A stretch of DNA of 7,623 nt, from contig JAFGFO010000023.1 in NCBI GenBank assembly GCA_016931085.1, positions 1 to 7,623 of the forward strand, in the 5' to 3' direction. Within the stretch, counting starts at the first letter, position 1, and the number at the start of each line of letters is the position of its first letter. Of the stretch, positions 1 to 7,364 are shown in pieces. The stretch comes from Thermoflexales bacterium (lineage in GTDB: Bacteria > Chloroflexota > Anaerolineae > Fen-1058). Made by a program: the position numbers and the translations under genes. The notes beneath the pieces were generated by a model, which saw only the letters and a list, made by a program, of their open reading frames with translations, searched no databases and was not told the DNA's origin.

Positions 1-111
1 CATTCCAACCCACGTCCCCCATTCACCGGGTTGGCGGTGTGTAGGAGGGACTTGAATCGTCGTGGGCAATTGCACGCCGAGTGTGATCTGTGTCCATATT
101 AAAGAAAACAT
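1..111 (-). CDS. Possible 5' part of an unrecognised gene, cut by the window edge
   Basis: An ATG at 111-109 opens a frame of 37 codons that is still open at the left edge. The predicted protein begins MFSLIWTQITLGVQL and continues through a Thr/Pro-rich stretch ending GEWGTWVGM. I do not recognise it. An AGGAG lies upstream, but 13 nt from the ATG, which is longer than usual. The frame lies 128 nt downstream of the flippase-fusion stop and on the same strand, so it could be the next gene of the cluster. The short visible length and weak ribosome site leave open a chance ORF. Confidence 0.25.
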   Translation of the reverse strand, partial: MFSLIWTQITLGVQLPTTIQVPPTHRQPGEWGTWVGM

Positions 112-239
112 GGCGAATCGGAAACTCCTGTTAAGAGCGTCGTTGTGTCTTGGTCCGCGCTCGTGTGCGGGAATCGAGGGCAGAGGGTTCGCCTGGTGCG
201 CTATGCCGAGCGGCTCGCAAGCCAGTCGATCGAGCAAGG

Positions 240-3200
240 TCAAGCGCGCCTGCTGGACAGCCGCGCCAGCACGGCGCGCTCCTCTGCCCCAATCGCCCCC
301 AAGCCCAGCAGCCCCACCACGTAAATCGTCCCGCCGGCTGCCAGGGCGAGCACGGCGTTGGCGTGCCACAAGGCGGCCGTGACGGCCAGCATCAGCCCGG
401 CGGCGGCGGCCGGACGCCACAGCAGCCGCAGCCACGGCAGCGGGCCGATTGCCTGGCGCAGGTAGACGTAAAAGGCCAGGCCTTCTACGATCTCAGAGAA
501 GATGGTCACCACCGCCGCCGCGCGGTACGAATAGAGCGGGATAAAGATCAGGTTCGCCACGAGGTTGAAGGCCAATCCGATGCAAAAGGCCACCGTCAGC
601 TTGCGCTGCAGGCCGAGCGCGATCATCATATAGTTGGTCACGCTGTTGATCCAACCGATCGGGATGCTCCAGATCATCAACTGCAAGGCGATCGCGCCGT
701 CCGGCAAAAAGCGCGCCCCGCCCAATATGCCGATGGCCAGCTCGGCCAGAAACGTAAAGGCCACCGCGCACGGCAAGGCCAGCATGACCAACAGCTTGAC
801 CGCCAGCAGGTACGAGCGGCGGGCCGCCGCCTGGTCGCCTCCCGCTTGCTGGGAAAGCACCGGGAACAGTGCCATGGTAAAGTAGGCTGGGATGATGTTG
901 AGCATGTCCACCACTTTGTAAGCCTGGCTGTACCAGCCTACCACCGTGTCGCCTTTCATAGGCTCCAGCAAGAGCACGTCTATTTTGAAAAACAGCGTCG
1001 CCAGCAGGTGATTGAGCATCAGCGGGAAAGACTCGCGCAGCATCGAGCGCTGCAAGCGGTGGTCGAACTCGCTAAAGAAACCGAGTTTCTCTTCCTCCCT
1101 CTCCCCGCGTTCGACTTGCGAGCGGCGGGAGACGCCGAAGGCGGGAGTGAGGGTCTTCACCATCCGCATCGCCAATACGGCCAACACAACCAGGGTGATC
1201 AAATTGACGGCGATTGACGCCCCCGCCAACCCGACAATCCCTCCCCCCGCCAGCAGCACCGGCACGCTGATGCCGACCCTGCTCAGCGCGGTCACCACGC
1301 TGATAGCGGCCGGTATTTCAGCCTTTTCGTAAGCGTAGAACAAGCTGCTCAAGCCGGTCGACAGGCTCTGCGGCGCGAGTCCCGCATACAGCAGGCCGAT
1401 CGTCCAGATGGTGTCGGGGGCCAGCGGTGTGCTGGCCAGCGATTGGCGAATGAGGATAAAGGCGGCCAGCACGGGCACGCCCGTCACCCCCAGCATCAAG
1501 CGCAGGACGGTCGTGTTGGCCAGGTAGCGGCCGGTTTGCCGCCGGTCCTTGCTGACTTCGCGCGTGAGCAGTGTGTGCAGGCCAAAGCTGGTAAAGATGT
1601 CGAAGGTGGTGAACAAGAACACGGCGTAATAGTATTTGCCCGTGCCATCCGGCCCCAACACGCGGGCCATCAGCATCGCCAACGCCAGGTCGATCGCGCG
1701 CGTCATCAAGGTCAAGAGGATGGCCGTCAGGCTGTTTTTGGCCACCCGCCGCGCCGGGCTATCTCCCTCGCCCTCGTGGTAAAATCGCCGCCAGGCCCAC
1801 ACCACCAGCACGAAAACCAACGCCATCGCGGCGATGAACGAGCCAAACGCGCCAAACTTGACCGAGTTGGGGCTGTACCTGAAGCGCACGGTCCACGCGC
1901 CCGGCGCCAGGCTCACGGCGCGAAAGTTGCCGTCAGCGCGGACGATGTCCAGGGCCTGCTCTGCCTCTTCACCCGCCCCCCATGGCCGGGCGTAAGCGAC
2001 CCAGCCGGGGAAATAGGAATCGGCCAGCACCAGCCAGGACGGCTCGCCCAGCTCCACGTCGATCCAAACCTCGTTGGGCTGGTAGACGGTAATGGAAGAA
2101 GGTTCCAGCTTACAGGTTTCAGGGTCCCAGCTCGCGGCGTTGAAACCTGTCACCGGCAACTTGGAACTCGATAGGGCTTCGATAATCACGGTGGTGCGCG
2201 GATCGTGGCTGCGCAGGGCATCGAGTGGGTCGTCGGCGACGACGGTGCAAGCTTGTGGCAGCGTAAACGCACGCGGGGCGACCGCCTCGTTGCGGTAGAC
2301 GCGCACGGCGTTGTCCGAGTAGACCTGGGTGAACTTGGTGTTGGGGATTTCTTGCTCGCTCAGCACGTACTTGACGTTGAGCAAATCCAACAGGGGGCTG
2401 TCGAGCGCTGCCTGTTGGCGTACCGGGGCGATGCGATTGTAGGCCAGCTCGTCTTGCTGGTCGATCACGCTCATGTAACGCGCGTACTGCTTGGGGAACA
2501 TCGAGTCGTAGCCGCGCACGTCTTGCAAGTTGTAGAACCAGCCGGTATTGGCGTTCATGGTCTTGAGGCTGCGTGGATCGTAGGTGGTGAATCGCCACAG
2601 CCCGGTGTCTTGCTGGAGGAACTCGACCACCGGCGGGGTATAGTCGAGCAGGGCCGGATCGACGGCCGGGTTGAAGCCATAGCCATAAGCGAACAAATCC
2701 AGGGCGATGACGGCCACGGCCAGCAGCTCCCACACGGGGCGGCCCCCCAGGTAGCTTGGCAGATAAATCGGGCAGCGGCTCACGCGCAGCACGATGCCGG
2801 CGCTCAGCAGCATCAGGCCAAAGAGCAGGAGCCAGGGGAACTGGTACGAGTAAAACATCCGACCGTCGGCAAAAACCTCGTCGGCCAACGCCAGTTGCTG
2901 CACGGCCCCCTCGGCCCAGGCCAACGACTGGGCCGGGAAGGCGTAGCGGCTGAGCAGCAGCCCGGCGATAACGAGGACGCCTCCCCAAAAAGCGAGGCCG
3001 GCTGTAAAGGTGATGAAAGAGGGCCGCGAGTCGAGGAAAAAGACCCGTGTCAGAAAGCGAGCCTGTTTGTAGGGCGAAACGGCAGCGCCCAAGCTCTGGC
3101 GCGTTTCGGCCAGGACGTCGGCCCCAAAACCGGCCAACACAGCACTGGCCAACGTAAGCGGGAACACCCAACGAAACGGCGAATGAAGTTGGCTGAGTCC

Positions 3201-4553
3201 CGGCAAGGCATAGATCACGGCGTATAGGCGGGTGGGAAAGATGCAGCCAAGCGAAAACAGGGCCAGGAGGGCAAAGAAGAGTTGTGAGTTGTGAGTCGTG
3301 ACGCGGAGCGGTGCGATTTGAGATTTGAAACGTGAAACGTGAAACGTGAAACGTGAAACCCAAGACCCGAAACTCGCAACTATTAAAAACAGTGTCAATA
3401 TCCCAACATACGCCCCGCCTTCCACCGACTGCTTGAGACCCCACTGGGTACAGTAGGGGCAGCGCGAGCTGATTTCTCCGGCGGCGTTGAACAGCACCGG
3501 CACCAGTTGGCCTGAAAAGACGTCGGTGTAAAAGTGGTGGGACTCGTTGCCGAAAAAGTTGGGGATAAAAAAGGCCAGGCTCCGCCTGGCGGGGAAGGAC
3601 CAGCTCAACACCTCCGCCAATGACGCCCCCCCCTCGCGAAAGTTCAGGCGGGCCATCTCGACCATGGGCACGAACTGGATCGCGCCCAGCCCCAAGCCCA
3701 GGCCAACCATCACGCCCAGCCACACAAGCTGCCGCGGCCTGGCCCGGCCGGCCGTCAGCCAGCGCCAGCCGGCGAATGTGCCGAGCACGAACAAGGTGTA
3801 GGGATAGACCATCTCGGCGTGCCCGGCCAGCATCATGATCCCAATGCCCAACGCGCCCGCCGCGGCCCAGGGAGCTGCCCCGGTCGAAGCTTGGCGGCTG
3901 ATCAGCAGCTCGGCGGATGCCAACACAAAGGGCAGCCAGGCGGCGGCGGCGATGACCATGGGAAAAACCAGGCTCACGACGAAAAAGGCGCTGAGCTGGT
4001 AAATGACGGCGGCGATGACGGCCGAGGCGCGGCGCTGGCCCAGCACGCGGCACAGCAGGTACATCCACACGCCAGCCAGCCACAGTTGTGACACGGCAAA
4101 CCATCCATAAGCTTGCCCCAGCGGCAGCACGTAGAAAAGCAGGCTAAAAGGGTACAGGGCGCTGTGCTGGCCGTTGGCCAGGAAGGGCTCGCCGGCAAAG
4201 GTGTAAGGATTCCACAGCGGCAGCTGTCGCTGCTGGATGGATTCGACGATAAAGCGCTTCCAGGCATAGTTTTCTAAAACCAGGTCTTTGAGGAGATGGT
4301 TTTGCGAATGTGTTCCAAGCTGCCCGTCGGCGCTGGCTTTCCATGGTTGGAACTCGAACAGCGTGTCGGCCGGCAGCAGCGTTTTGCCACCCAGCGTCTG
4401 CGGCCAGAGCAAGCCCAACGGCAGCGCCAGCAGGCCAAGCAGGATGAGGACGAGGGTGCAATATCTGCGCTGCACGGGCGTCAACCTGGTGGGGGGGAGG
4501 ACAGACGCTGGGGCAGGGGACGAATGTGACGGTGCCGCCAGCGCACTTGCCAT
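240..4553 (-). CDS. YfhO-like membrane glycosyltransferase fused to a Wzx/MOP-type polysaccharide flippase
   Basis: This is a 1437-residue polytopic membrane protein made of two full-length modules. Residues 1 to about 930 look like YfhO, a GT-C-fold-like membrane transferase. A first membrane helix lies near 31-51, and acidic loop residues D63 and D90 follow. The family-like stretch [16 protein letters not shown] is at 114-129, with many further helices. A soluble region near 640-880 contains [17 protein letters not shown]. subtilis YfhO (861 aa) acts in outer-face glycosylation of lipoteichoic acid. Residues about 937-1437 look like an oligosaccharide flippase, with the typical [16 protein letters not shown] near 960-978. 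No stop or frame break separates the modules. The start is uncertain: the ATG at 4553 overlaps the upstream glycosyltransferase gene by 73 nt and lacks a clear Shine-Dalgarno. A TTG at 4484 (overlapping that gene's TGA) and a GTG at 4475 are alternatives that remove a low-complexity Ala/Ser/Pro leader. The likely role, exporting and transferring lipid-linked sugars, is inference. Confidence 0.88.
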   Translation of the reverse strand: MASALAAPSHSSPAPASVLPPTRLTPVQRRYCTLVLILLGLLALPLGLLWPQTLGGKTLLPADTLFEFQPWKASADGQLGTHSQNHLLKDLVLENYAWKRFIVESIQQRQLPLWNPYTFAGEPFLANGQHSALYPFSLLFYVLPLGQAYGWFAVSQLWLAGVWMYLLCRVLGQRRASAVIAAVIYQLSAFFVVSLVFPMVIAAAAWLPFVLASAELLISRQASTGAAPWAAAGALGIGIMMLAGHAEMVYPYTLFVLGTFAGWRWLTAGRARPRQLVWLGVMVGLGLGLGAIQFVPMVEMARLNFREGGASLAEVLSWSFPARRSLAFFIPNFFGNESHHFYTDVFSGQLVPVLFNAAGEISSRCPYCTQWGLKQSVEGGAYVGILTLFLIVASFGSWVSRFTFHVSRFKSQIAPLRVTTHNSQLFFALLALFSLGCIFPTRLYAVIYALPGLSQLHSPFRWVFPLTLASAVLAGFGADVLAETRQSLGAAVSPYKQARFLTRVFFLDSRPSFITFTAGLAFWGGVLVIAGLLLSRYAFPAQSLAWAEGAVQQLALADEVFADGRMFYSYQFPWLLLFGLMLLSAGIVLRVSRCPIYLPSYLGGRPVWELLAVAVIALDLFAYGYGFNPAVDPALLDYTPPVVEFLQQDTGLWRFTTYDPRSLKTMNANTGWFYNLQDVRGYDSMFPKQYARYMSVIDQQDELAYNRIAPVRQQAALDSPLLDLLNVKYVLSEQEIPNTKFTQVYSDNAVRVYRNEAVAPRAFTLPQACTVVADDPLDALRSHDPRTTVIIEALSSSKLPVTGFNAASWDPETCKLEPSSITVYQPNEVWIDVELGEPSWLVLADSYFPGWVAYARPWGAGEEAEQALDIVRADGNFRAVSLAPGAWTVRFRYSPNSVKFGAFGSFIAAMALVFVLVVWAWRRFYHEGEGDSPARRVAKNSLTAILLTLMTRAIDLALAMLMARVLGPDGTGKYYYAVFLFTTFDIFTSFGLHTLLTREVSKDRRQTGRYLANTTVLRLMLGVTGVPVLAAFILIRQSLASTPLAPDTIWTIGLLYAGLAPQSLSTGLSSLFYAYEKAEIPAAISVVTALSRVGISVPVLLAGGGIVGLAGASIAVNLITLVVLAVLAMRMVKTLTPAFGVSRRSQVERGEREEEKLGFFSEFDHRLQRSMLRESFPLMLNHLLATLFFKIDVLLLEPMKGDTVVGWYSQAYKVVDMLNIIPAYFTMALFPVLSQQAGGDQAAARRSYLLAVKLLVMLALPCAVAFTFLAELAIGILGGARFLPDGAIALQLMIWSIPIGWINSVTNYMMIALGLQRKLTVAFCIGLAFNLVANLIFIPLYSYRAAAVVTIFSEIVEGLAFYVYLRQAIGPLPWLRLLWRPAAAAGLMLAVTAALWHANAVLALAAGGTIYVVGLLGLGAIGAEERAVLARLSSRRA
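3280..3384. repeat. Heptanucleotide tandem-repeat array inside the YfhO module
   Basis: Read on the plus strand in a fixed 7-nt register from 3280, the DNA is a chain of about 15 heptamers. It runs agttgtg twice, agtcgtg, acgcgga, gcggtgc, gatttga twice, and aacgtga four times in perfect tandem (3329-3356). Decayed units aacccaa, gacccga, aactcgc and aactatt follow. The total of 105 nt is a multiple of three, so the reading frame survives. It encodes residues about 391-425, a hydrophilic segment (including [13 protein letters not shown]) between two membrane helices, so it reads as a tolerated loop insertion. It resembles the short tandem heptamer repeats known from filamentous cyanobacteria. 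Confidence 0.85.
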
Positions 4554-5236
4554 ACGCGCCAGGCCGCTTCAAACTTGATCGGAACGCTCATCTTCGATTG
4601 GCCGATGCGCCGATCCTCAAAGTAGATCGGCAGCTCCAGGATGCGCAGCCCCAGCCGCTCGCTGAGATAGGTCATCTCGACCTGGAATACGTAGCCGTTG
4701 GAGCGCACGCGGCTCAGGTCAAGGGCCTGCAAGGCGCTGGCGCGCCAGCATTTGAAGCCAGCCGTCGCATCGTGTGTGCTCAGTCCCAGGATCCAGCGTG
4801 CGTACACATTGGCCCACCACGACAACAGATAGCGCCCCCACCCCCAGTTTTCGTCGACGCGCCCCTTGGCCACATAACGCGAGCCGACAACCACGTCGTA
4901 CTCGCGGGTCCCCTCGACCAGGCGCGGGACGAAAATGGGCGCGTGTGAAAAGTCAGCGTCCATCTGGACGATGGCATCGGCGCCGTGCTCCAACGCGCGG
5001 CGAAAGCCTTCCAGATAAGCTAGCCCCAACCCGCGTTTGCCTGTGCGATGAATCACCGTGATGCGATCGGGGGTTCGAGCGGCCAGGCGGTCAGCTACCT
5101 GCCCGGTCCCGTCGGGCGAGGCGTCATCCACGACGAAAACGTGCAGCGCCTCTAAAGGCTGCGCCAATAACTCACCGATGAAGGGCGGCAAGTTGTCCGC
5201 TTCGTTGTAGGTGGGAACGACTATCGCAATTTTCAT
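4481..5236 (-). CDS. GT2 family glycosyltransferase, dolichyl/polyprenyl-phosphate mannose synthase (DPM1)-like
   Basis: A 251-residue GT-A-fold family 2 glycosyltransferase. Visible motifs are the N-terminal [13 protein letters not shown] (6-18), DDASPDGT (37-44) for nucleotide-sugar binding, QMDADFSH (91-98) with the metal-binding Asp pair, GSRY (118-121) and GQSKMS (212-217). These match DPM1-like enzymes, which transfer a sugar from GDP- or UDP-sugar to a polyprenyl phosphate at the cytoplasmic face. No C-terminal membrane helices are present, unlike CsbB/ArnC-type relatives. The protein ends in a basic, Pro-rich tail where its gene overlaps the next one. The ATG at 5236 has GGAGGG 8 nt upstream, so this start is well supported. 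The neighbour is a YfhO-flippase fusion, which suggests the enzyme makes the lipid-linked sugar donor for it. The sugar cannot be told from the sequence. Confidence 0.92.
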   Translation of the reverse strand: MKIAIVVPTYNEADNLPPFIGELLAQPLEALHVFVVDDASPDGTGQVADRLAARTPDRITVIHRTGKRGLGLAYLEGFRRALEHGADAIVQMDADFSHAPIFVPRLVEGTREYDVVVGSRYVAKGRVDENWGWGRYLLSWWANVYARWILGLSTHDATAGFKCWRASALQALDLSRVRSNGYVFQVEMTYLSERLGLRILELPIYFEDRRIGQSKMSVPIKFEAAWRVWQVRWRHRHIRPLPQRLSSPPPG

Positions 5237-5243
5237 GAATAAA

Positions 5244-5264
5244 GCCCTCCAAGGCGTGGAGGGC
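5244..5264 (-). terminator. Hairpin between regulator and glycosyltransferase; weak terminator and/or Shine-Dalgarno-sequestering stem
   Basis: A perfect 7-bp stem (GCCCTCC/GGAGGGC) with a 7-nt loop is followed on the minus strand by TTTATTC and then the glycosyltransferase ATG at 5236. The right arm GGAGGGC is itself the Shine-Dalgarno of that gene. The stem plus the short U-rich tail could weakly terminate transcripts from the response regulator. In read-through transcripts the same stem would hide the ribosome site. Which role applies is inference. Confidence 0.5.
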
Positions 5265-5283
5265 GTGCTGCCGGCGTCAGGCC

Positions 5284-6135
5284 TCAGACGGGACGCAGCG
5301 CATTGAGCGTGACCTCTTTCAATGCGTCGCTGTCGGCGTAGGGTCCGTTTTGCTCGTTGACCAAGCCCAAGGCCAGGCGGATCGGTGCGAGGGCGCGGCG
5401 CTCGTCCTTGAGTGGGTAGAAATACTGGACGGCTTGCTTGAGCCGGGTGGATAAAAGATCGCGCAATTCCGCACCGCGCGCCGGCTCGACGATGATGACA
5501 AAGACTGAATTGCTCAACTGTCCCACGAATGTCTCGGACGAATCGCTCACCTCGCGTGTGGTGTTGTTCAACATGAGCGCCAAGGCCCGCAGCACGTCAT
5601 CGCGAGCGACAAAGCCATACACGTCACTGAATTGTTCCAGGCCGTGGACTCCCACACACACAACCGCCCAACTGCGCTTTTGCAGCAGATCCGTGAAACG
5701 CTCGCCCACAATCTCTTCGGTGGGCAGGTTGGTGATCGGGTCCGTCAACGTGACCAGGGAAGCGCGGCGCATGACGTTGCGCACCCGCAGGCGCAGTTCT
5801 TGAATGTCGAAGGGCTTGGTGATGTAATCGACTGCGCCGAGGTCCAAGCCAGCCAGTTTATCTATTCGCTCGCGTTTTTCGGTGAGGAAGATGATAGGGA
5901 TCGATTCGGTGCGCCGGTGGCTGCGCAATTGGCGGCAGACCTCGAAACCATCAATGTCTGGCAAGCGGATATCTAGCAAAACCAGGTCGGGCTGCTTTTC
6001 ACGGGCAATCTGGACGGCGTCTTGCCCCCATGCGGCTGCCATGACTTCGAAGCCTTGCGCCTCAAAATACGCAGCAAGCATGTCGGCGGTGTCCCGCTCG
6101 TCTTCAACTACAAGGAGGCGAATCTGCTCTGCCAT
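5284..6135 (-). CDS. Response regulator: REC receiver domain plus degenerate GGDEF domain
   Basis: A 283-residue two-domain regulator. Residues 1-122 are a canonical receiver: acidic E11-D12, phospho-acceptor D55 in [10 protein letters not shown], the switch T85, and K107 in TKPF. A GGDEF-like domain follows from about 130, opening with [10 protein letters not shown] where diguanylate cyclases have DPLTGLPN. At the active-site loop it reads [10 protein letters not shown] (207-216), so the GGDEF residues are replaced by SNSVF and c-di-GMP synthesis is not expected. The output is more likely binding or protein interaction. I chose the ATG at 6135, which has GGAGGT 3 nt upstream, over an in-frame ATG at 6156 that has no ribosome site and adds seven residues without family support. 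The gene lies downstream of Roadblock and V4R genes. No histidine kinase is in the window. Confidence 0.92.
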   Translation of the reverse strand: MAEQIRLLVVEDERDTADMLAAYFEAQGFEVMAAAWGQDAVQIAREKQPDLVLLDIRLPDIDGFEVCRQLRSHRRTESIPIIFLTEKRERIDKLAGLDLGAVDYITKPFDIQELRLRVRNVMRRASLVTLTDPITNLPTEEIVGERFTDLLQKRSWAVVCVGVHGLEQFSDVYGFVARDDVLRALALMLNNTTREVSDSSETFVGQLSNSVFVIIVEPARGAELRDLLSTRLKQAVQYFYPLKDERRALAPIRLALGLVNEQNGPYADSDALKEVTLNALRPV

Positions 6136-6138
6136 GCT

Positions 6139-6144
6139 ACCTCC
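6139..6144 (-). promoter_or_regulatory. Shine-Dalgarno that fixes the response-regulator start
   Basis: The minus strand reads GGAGGT, then AGC, then the ATG at 6135. Spacing is short but acceptable. No comparable site precedes the in-frame ATG at 6156, where C and T dominate, so the inner start is preferred. Confidence 0.65.
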
Positions 6145-6170
6145 GGGCCAGGCCATGGGGGGGACAAGAC

Positions 6171-6199
6171 CAAAAGACCGCCCAGAAAGTTCTGAGCGG
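6171..6199 (-). terminator. Intrinsic terminator-like hairpin after the V4R gene
   Basis: On the minus strand CCGCTCAGAA and TTCTGGGCGG pair over 10 positions with one G-U, around a 2-nt centre (in practice a slightly larger loop). TCTTTTGGTCTT follows. The hairpin starts 21 nt after the V4R stop. The T tract is interrupted, so termination is probably partial, and some transcripts may continue into the response regulator 36 nt further on. Confidence 0.6.
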
Positions 6200-6220
6200 G
6201 CAGAGTAAGTTCCCCTTTAC

Positions 6221-6850
6221 TTAGCCAATCGGTTCCTTATAAATCGTATACGTGCACGTTGCATCGCCCGTGCCGATACAGGTGATTTCGTCGACGCGGA
6301 ATTCCTTGCCGCCGCTGACCCAGCGCAGGGCTTCTTGCAACAAGCCCGTGCCGATGTAGCAGCAAGGTTTTTCTACTTTGCGTCCCCAGCACTGCGGGCA
6401 GCGATCGATGTGCCAGAGATAATGGTCCGGCTGTTCTTCTAGCCGCACGATTTGGTCGCTGATCTGGTTAAAGACACCCGCCATGCCCGGCAAGCCTAGC
6501 TTGAGCTTGGCCGTTAGCGGCAAAACCCTGAAGGCCATATCGCCTACGCCAGACAACGCTCCCATACCCTGTAAACCGCGCGCAAACGTTGCGCGGCCGG
6601 CGCGCAAGGCCAAACCACGTCCGCCGCGCGGCCCGTACATATCCTCCAAGGCCCGCATCAACGACGATAGCTCGGCAAAATCAAAGCCTTTCTCAAGATC
6701 GTCGGGGGGATAATTGTCGATGAACTTGGGCAGCTTGGCCATGTTGAGGATTGCGTTCAAGCCATTCTTGCCCATGATTTCTTCCAAGGCCAAGATGATG
6801 ATGCGCCCCATTCTGTTGGGGTAGTAGTAGCCGCTTAGAGGAATTGACAC
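6221..6850 (-). CDS. V4R (4-vinyl reductase-like) domain protein
   Basis: A 209-residue soluble protein. Residues 1-80 are a helical N-terminal region with YYYPNRMGRIIILALEE, and 80-130 are Gly/Leu-rich. The C-terminal third carries V4R-type features: DRCPQCWGRK (149-158), PCCYIGTG (162-169) and a closing CIGTGDATCTYTIY (191-204). The closing stretch matches the Cys-x-Gly-x-Gly-Asp-x-x-Cys end of V4R domains. Six cysteines (151, 154, 163, 164, 191, 199) could hold a metal or cluster. V4R is thought to be a small-molecule-binding domain and is structurally related to the TRAPP subunit Bet3. The start is a GTG at 6850 with a perfect AGGAGGT 5 nt upstream. The gene follows the Roadblock gene by 30 nt, so the two are probably co-transcribed. 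Ligand and partner are unknown. Confidence 0.85.
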   Translation of the reverse strand: MSIPLSGYYYPNRMGRIIILALEEIMGKNGLNAILNMAKLPKFIDNYPPDDLEKGFDFAELSSLMRALEDMYGPRGGRGLALRAGRATFARGLQGMGALSGVGDMAFRVLPLTAKLKLGLPGMAGVFNQISDQIVRLEEQPDHYLWHIDRCPQCWGRKVEKPCCYIGTGLLQEALRWVSGGKEFRVDEITCIGTGDATCTYTIYKEPIG

Positions 6851-6855
6851 CTTAT

Positions 6856-6862
6856 ACCTCCT
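6856..6862 (-). promoter_or_regulatory. Strong Shine-Dalgarno supporting a GTG start of the V4R gene
   Basis: The minus strand reads AGGAGGT, then ATAAG, then GTG at 6850. This is a perfect 7-base anti-16S match at good spacing. It decides for the GTG over the in-frame ATG at residue 14. Confidence 0.8.
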
Positions 6863-6880
6863 ACAGGGAGATCCATAATG

Positions 6881-7252
6881 CTAAACGATCTTGCCGAGTC
6901 CTTCAGCCGCGCGCCGCATGTCGAGGAACAGCAATCCAAGCTTGGCCTTGCCCCTTGCCAGGACAGTCAGCACAGCTTCTTCTCCAACCGACATTAAAAC
7001 GACGTAGCCCGCCTCGCCCTTGATATAGACTTGATCGAGTACGCCTCGGCCAAGCTCACTGGCGATGCGTTCGCCCAGGGATAGCATGGCTGCGGACATT
7101 GCCGACACACGATCTTCCTCGACGCCGGCCGGCAGCGAAGAGGCCATAATCAGGCCATCTACACTTACTACCGCAGAAGCTTCAATATCGGGTGTGCTGG
7201 CTTGCATTTCACGCAAGCGCTCAATCATTTGGTCGGTTCGCGATTTGGCCAT
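6881..7252 (-). CDS. Roadblock/LC7 domain protein (MglB-like)
   Basis: A 123-residue single-domain protein of the normal length for bacterial Roadblock/LC7 proteins. It has an N-terminal helix (residues 1-17), the typical first strand pair AVVSVDGLIMASSLP (27-41), and a helix containing SAMSAAMLSLGERIASELG. The next strands are QVYIKGEAGYVVLMSVG and AVLTVLARGKAKLGLLF, and a final helix is MRRAAEGLGKIV. Roadblock proteins dimerise and regulate small Ras-like GTPases, as MglB does for MglA in polarity and gliding motility. No GTPase gene is in this window, so the partner must lie elsewhere. The ATG at 7252 has AGGAG 9 nt upstream. This is the first gene of the transcript, behind a good promoter, and the V4R gene follows by 30 nt. 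Confidence 0.92.
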   Translation of the reverse strand: MAKSRTDQMIERLREMQASTPDIEASAVVSVDGLIMASSLPAGVEEDRVSAMSAAMLSLGERIASELGRGVLDQVYIKGEAGYVVLMSVGEEAVLTVLARGKAKLGLLFLDMRRAAEGLGKIV

Positions 7253-7294
7253 ATACCAGGGCTCCTGCGTAATGGATCATGACCGCCTTGGTCA

Positions 7295-7309
7295 AGTAAT
7301 GATATTACT
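7295..7309 (-). promoter_or_regulatory. Dyad at the predicted transcription start, possible operator
   Basis: Two 6-bp arms, AGTAAT and ATTACT, are separated by 3 nt. The dyad begins about 7 nt downstream of the -10 box, covering roughly +1 to +15. A repressor bound here would block initiation. The sequence is AT-rich and short, so chance is possible. Confidence 0.35.
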
Positions 7310-7316
7310 GATGAAT

Positions 7317-7345
7317 AGGTTACCACAAATACAATGACTTGTCAA
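7317..7345 (-). promoter_or_regulatory. Sigma70-type promoter of the Roadblock-V4R transcript
   Basis: The minus strand shows a perfect TTGACA -35 at 7345-7340, a 17-bp spacer, and TAACCT at 7322-7317. A TG one base before the -10 gives an extended -10 form. The predicted start is near 7310, leaving an untranslated leader of about 58 nt before the ATG at 7252. The -10 keeps only the key T, A and final T, and the extended -10 TG may compensate. Confidence 0.65.
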
Positions 7346-7364
7346 GGCAACTGCTGTTGTCACC

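Noticed and set aside
20..60. tRNA-like TTCAAGTCCCTC on the minus strand
   Set aside because: It looks like a T-loop followed by a stem arm, but the preceding bases do not supply the complementary GAGGG arm, and no other cloverleaf arms are found.
150..1217. 355-codon plus-strand open frame
   Set aside because: Antisense to the flippase module, with Gln/His/Arg-rich low-complexity translation and no family features; a GC-driven shadow frame.
2205..3227. 340-codon plus-strand open frame
   Set aside because: Antisense to the YfhO module, with no recognisable domain and no convincing ribosome site; shadow frame.
3280..3384. CRISPR array
   Set aside because: The repeats are contiguous 7-nt units without spacers, lie inside a coding frame, and have no cas genes nearby.
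2119..4104. 661-codon open frame on the minus strand in a second frame of the fusion gene
   Set aside because: It overlaps the YfhO coding frame completely, is Arg/Gly/Pro/Ala-rich without membrane segments or motifs, and is an ordinary shadow frame of GC-rich coding DNA.
6136..6156. Upstream ATG at 6156 as start of the response regulator
   Set aside because: No ribosome site precedes it, and the added MAWPGGS is outside the receiver fold; the ATG at 6135 has GGAGGT directly upstream.
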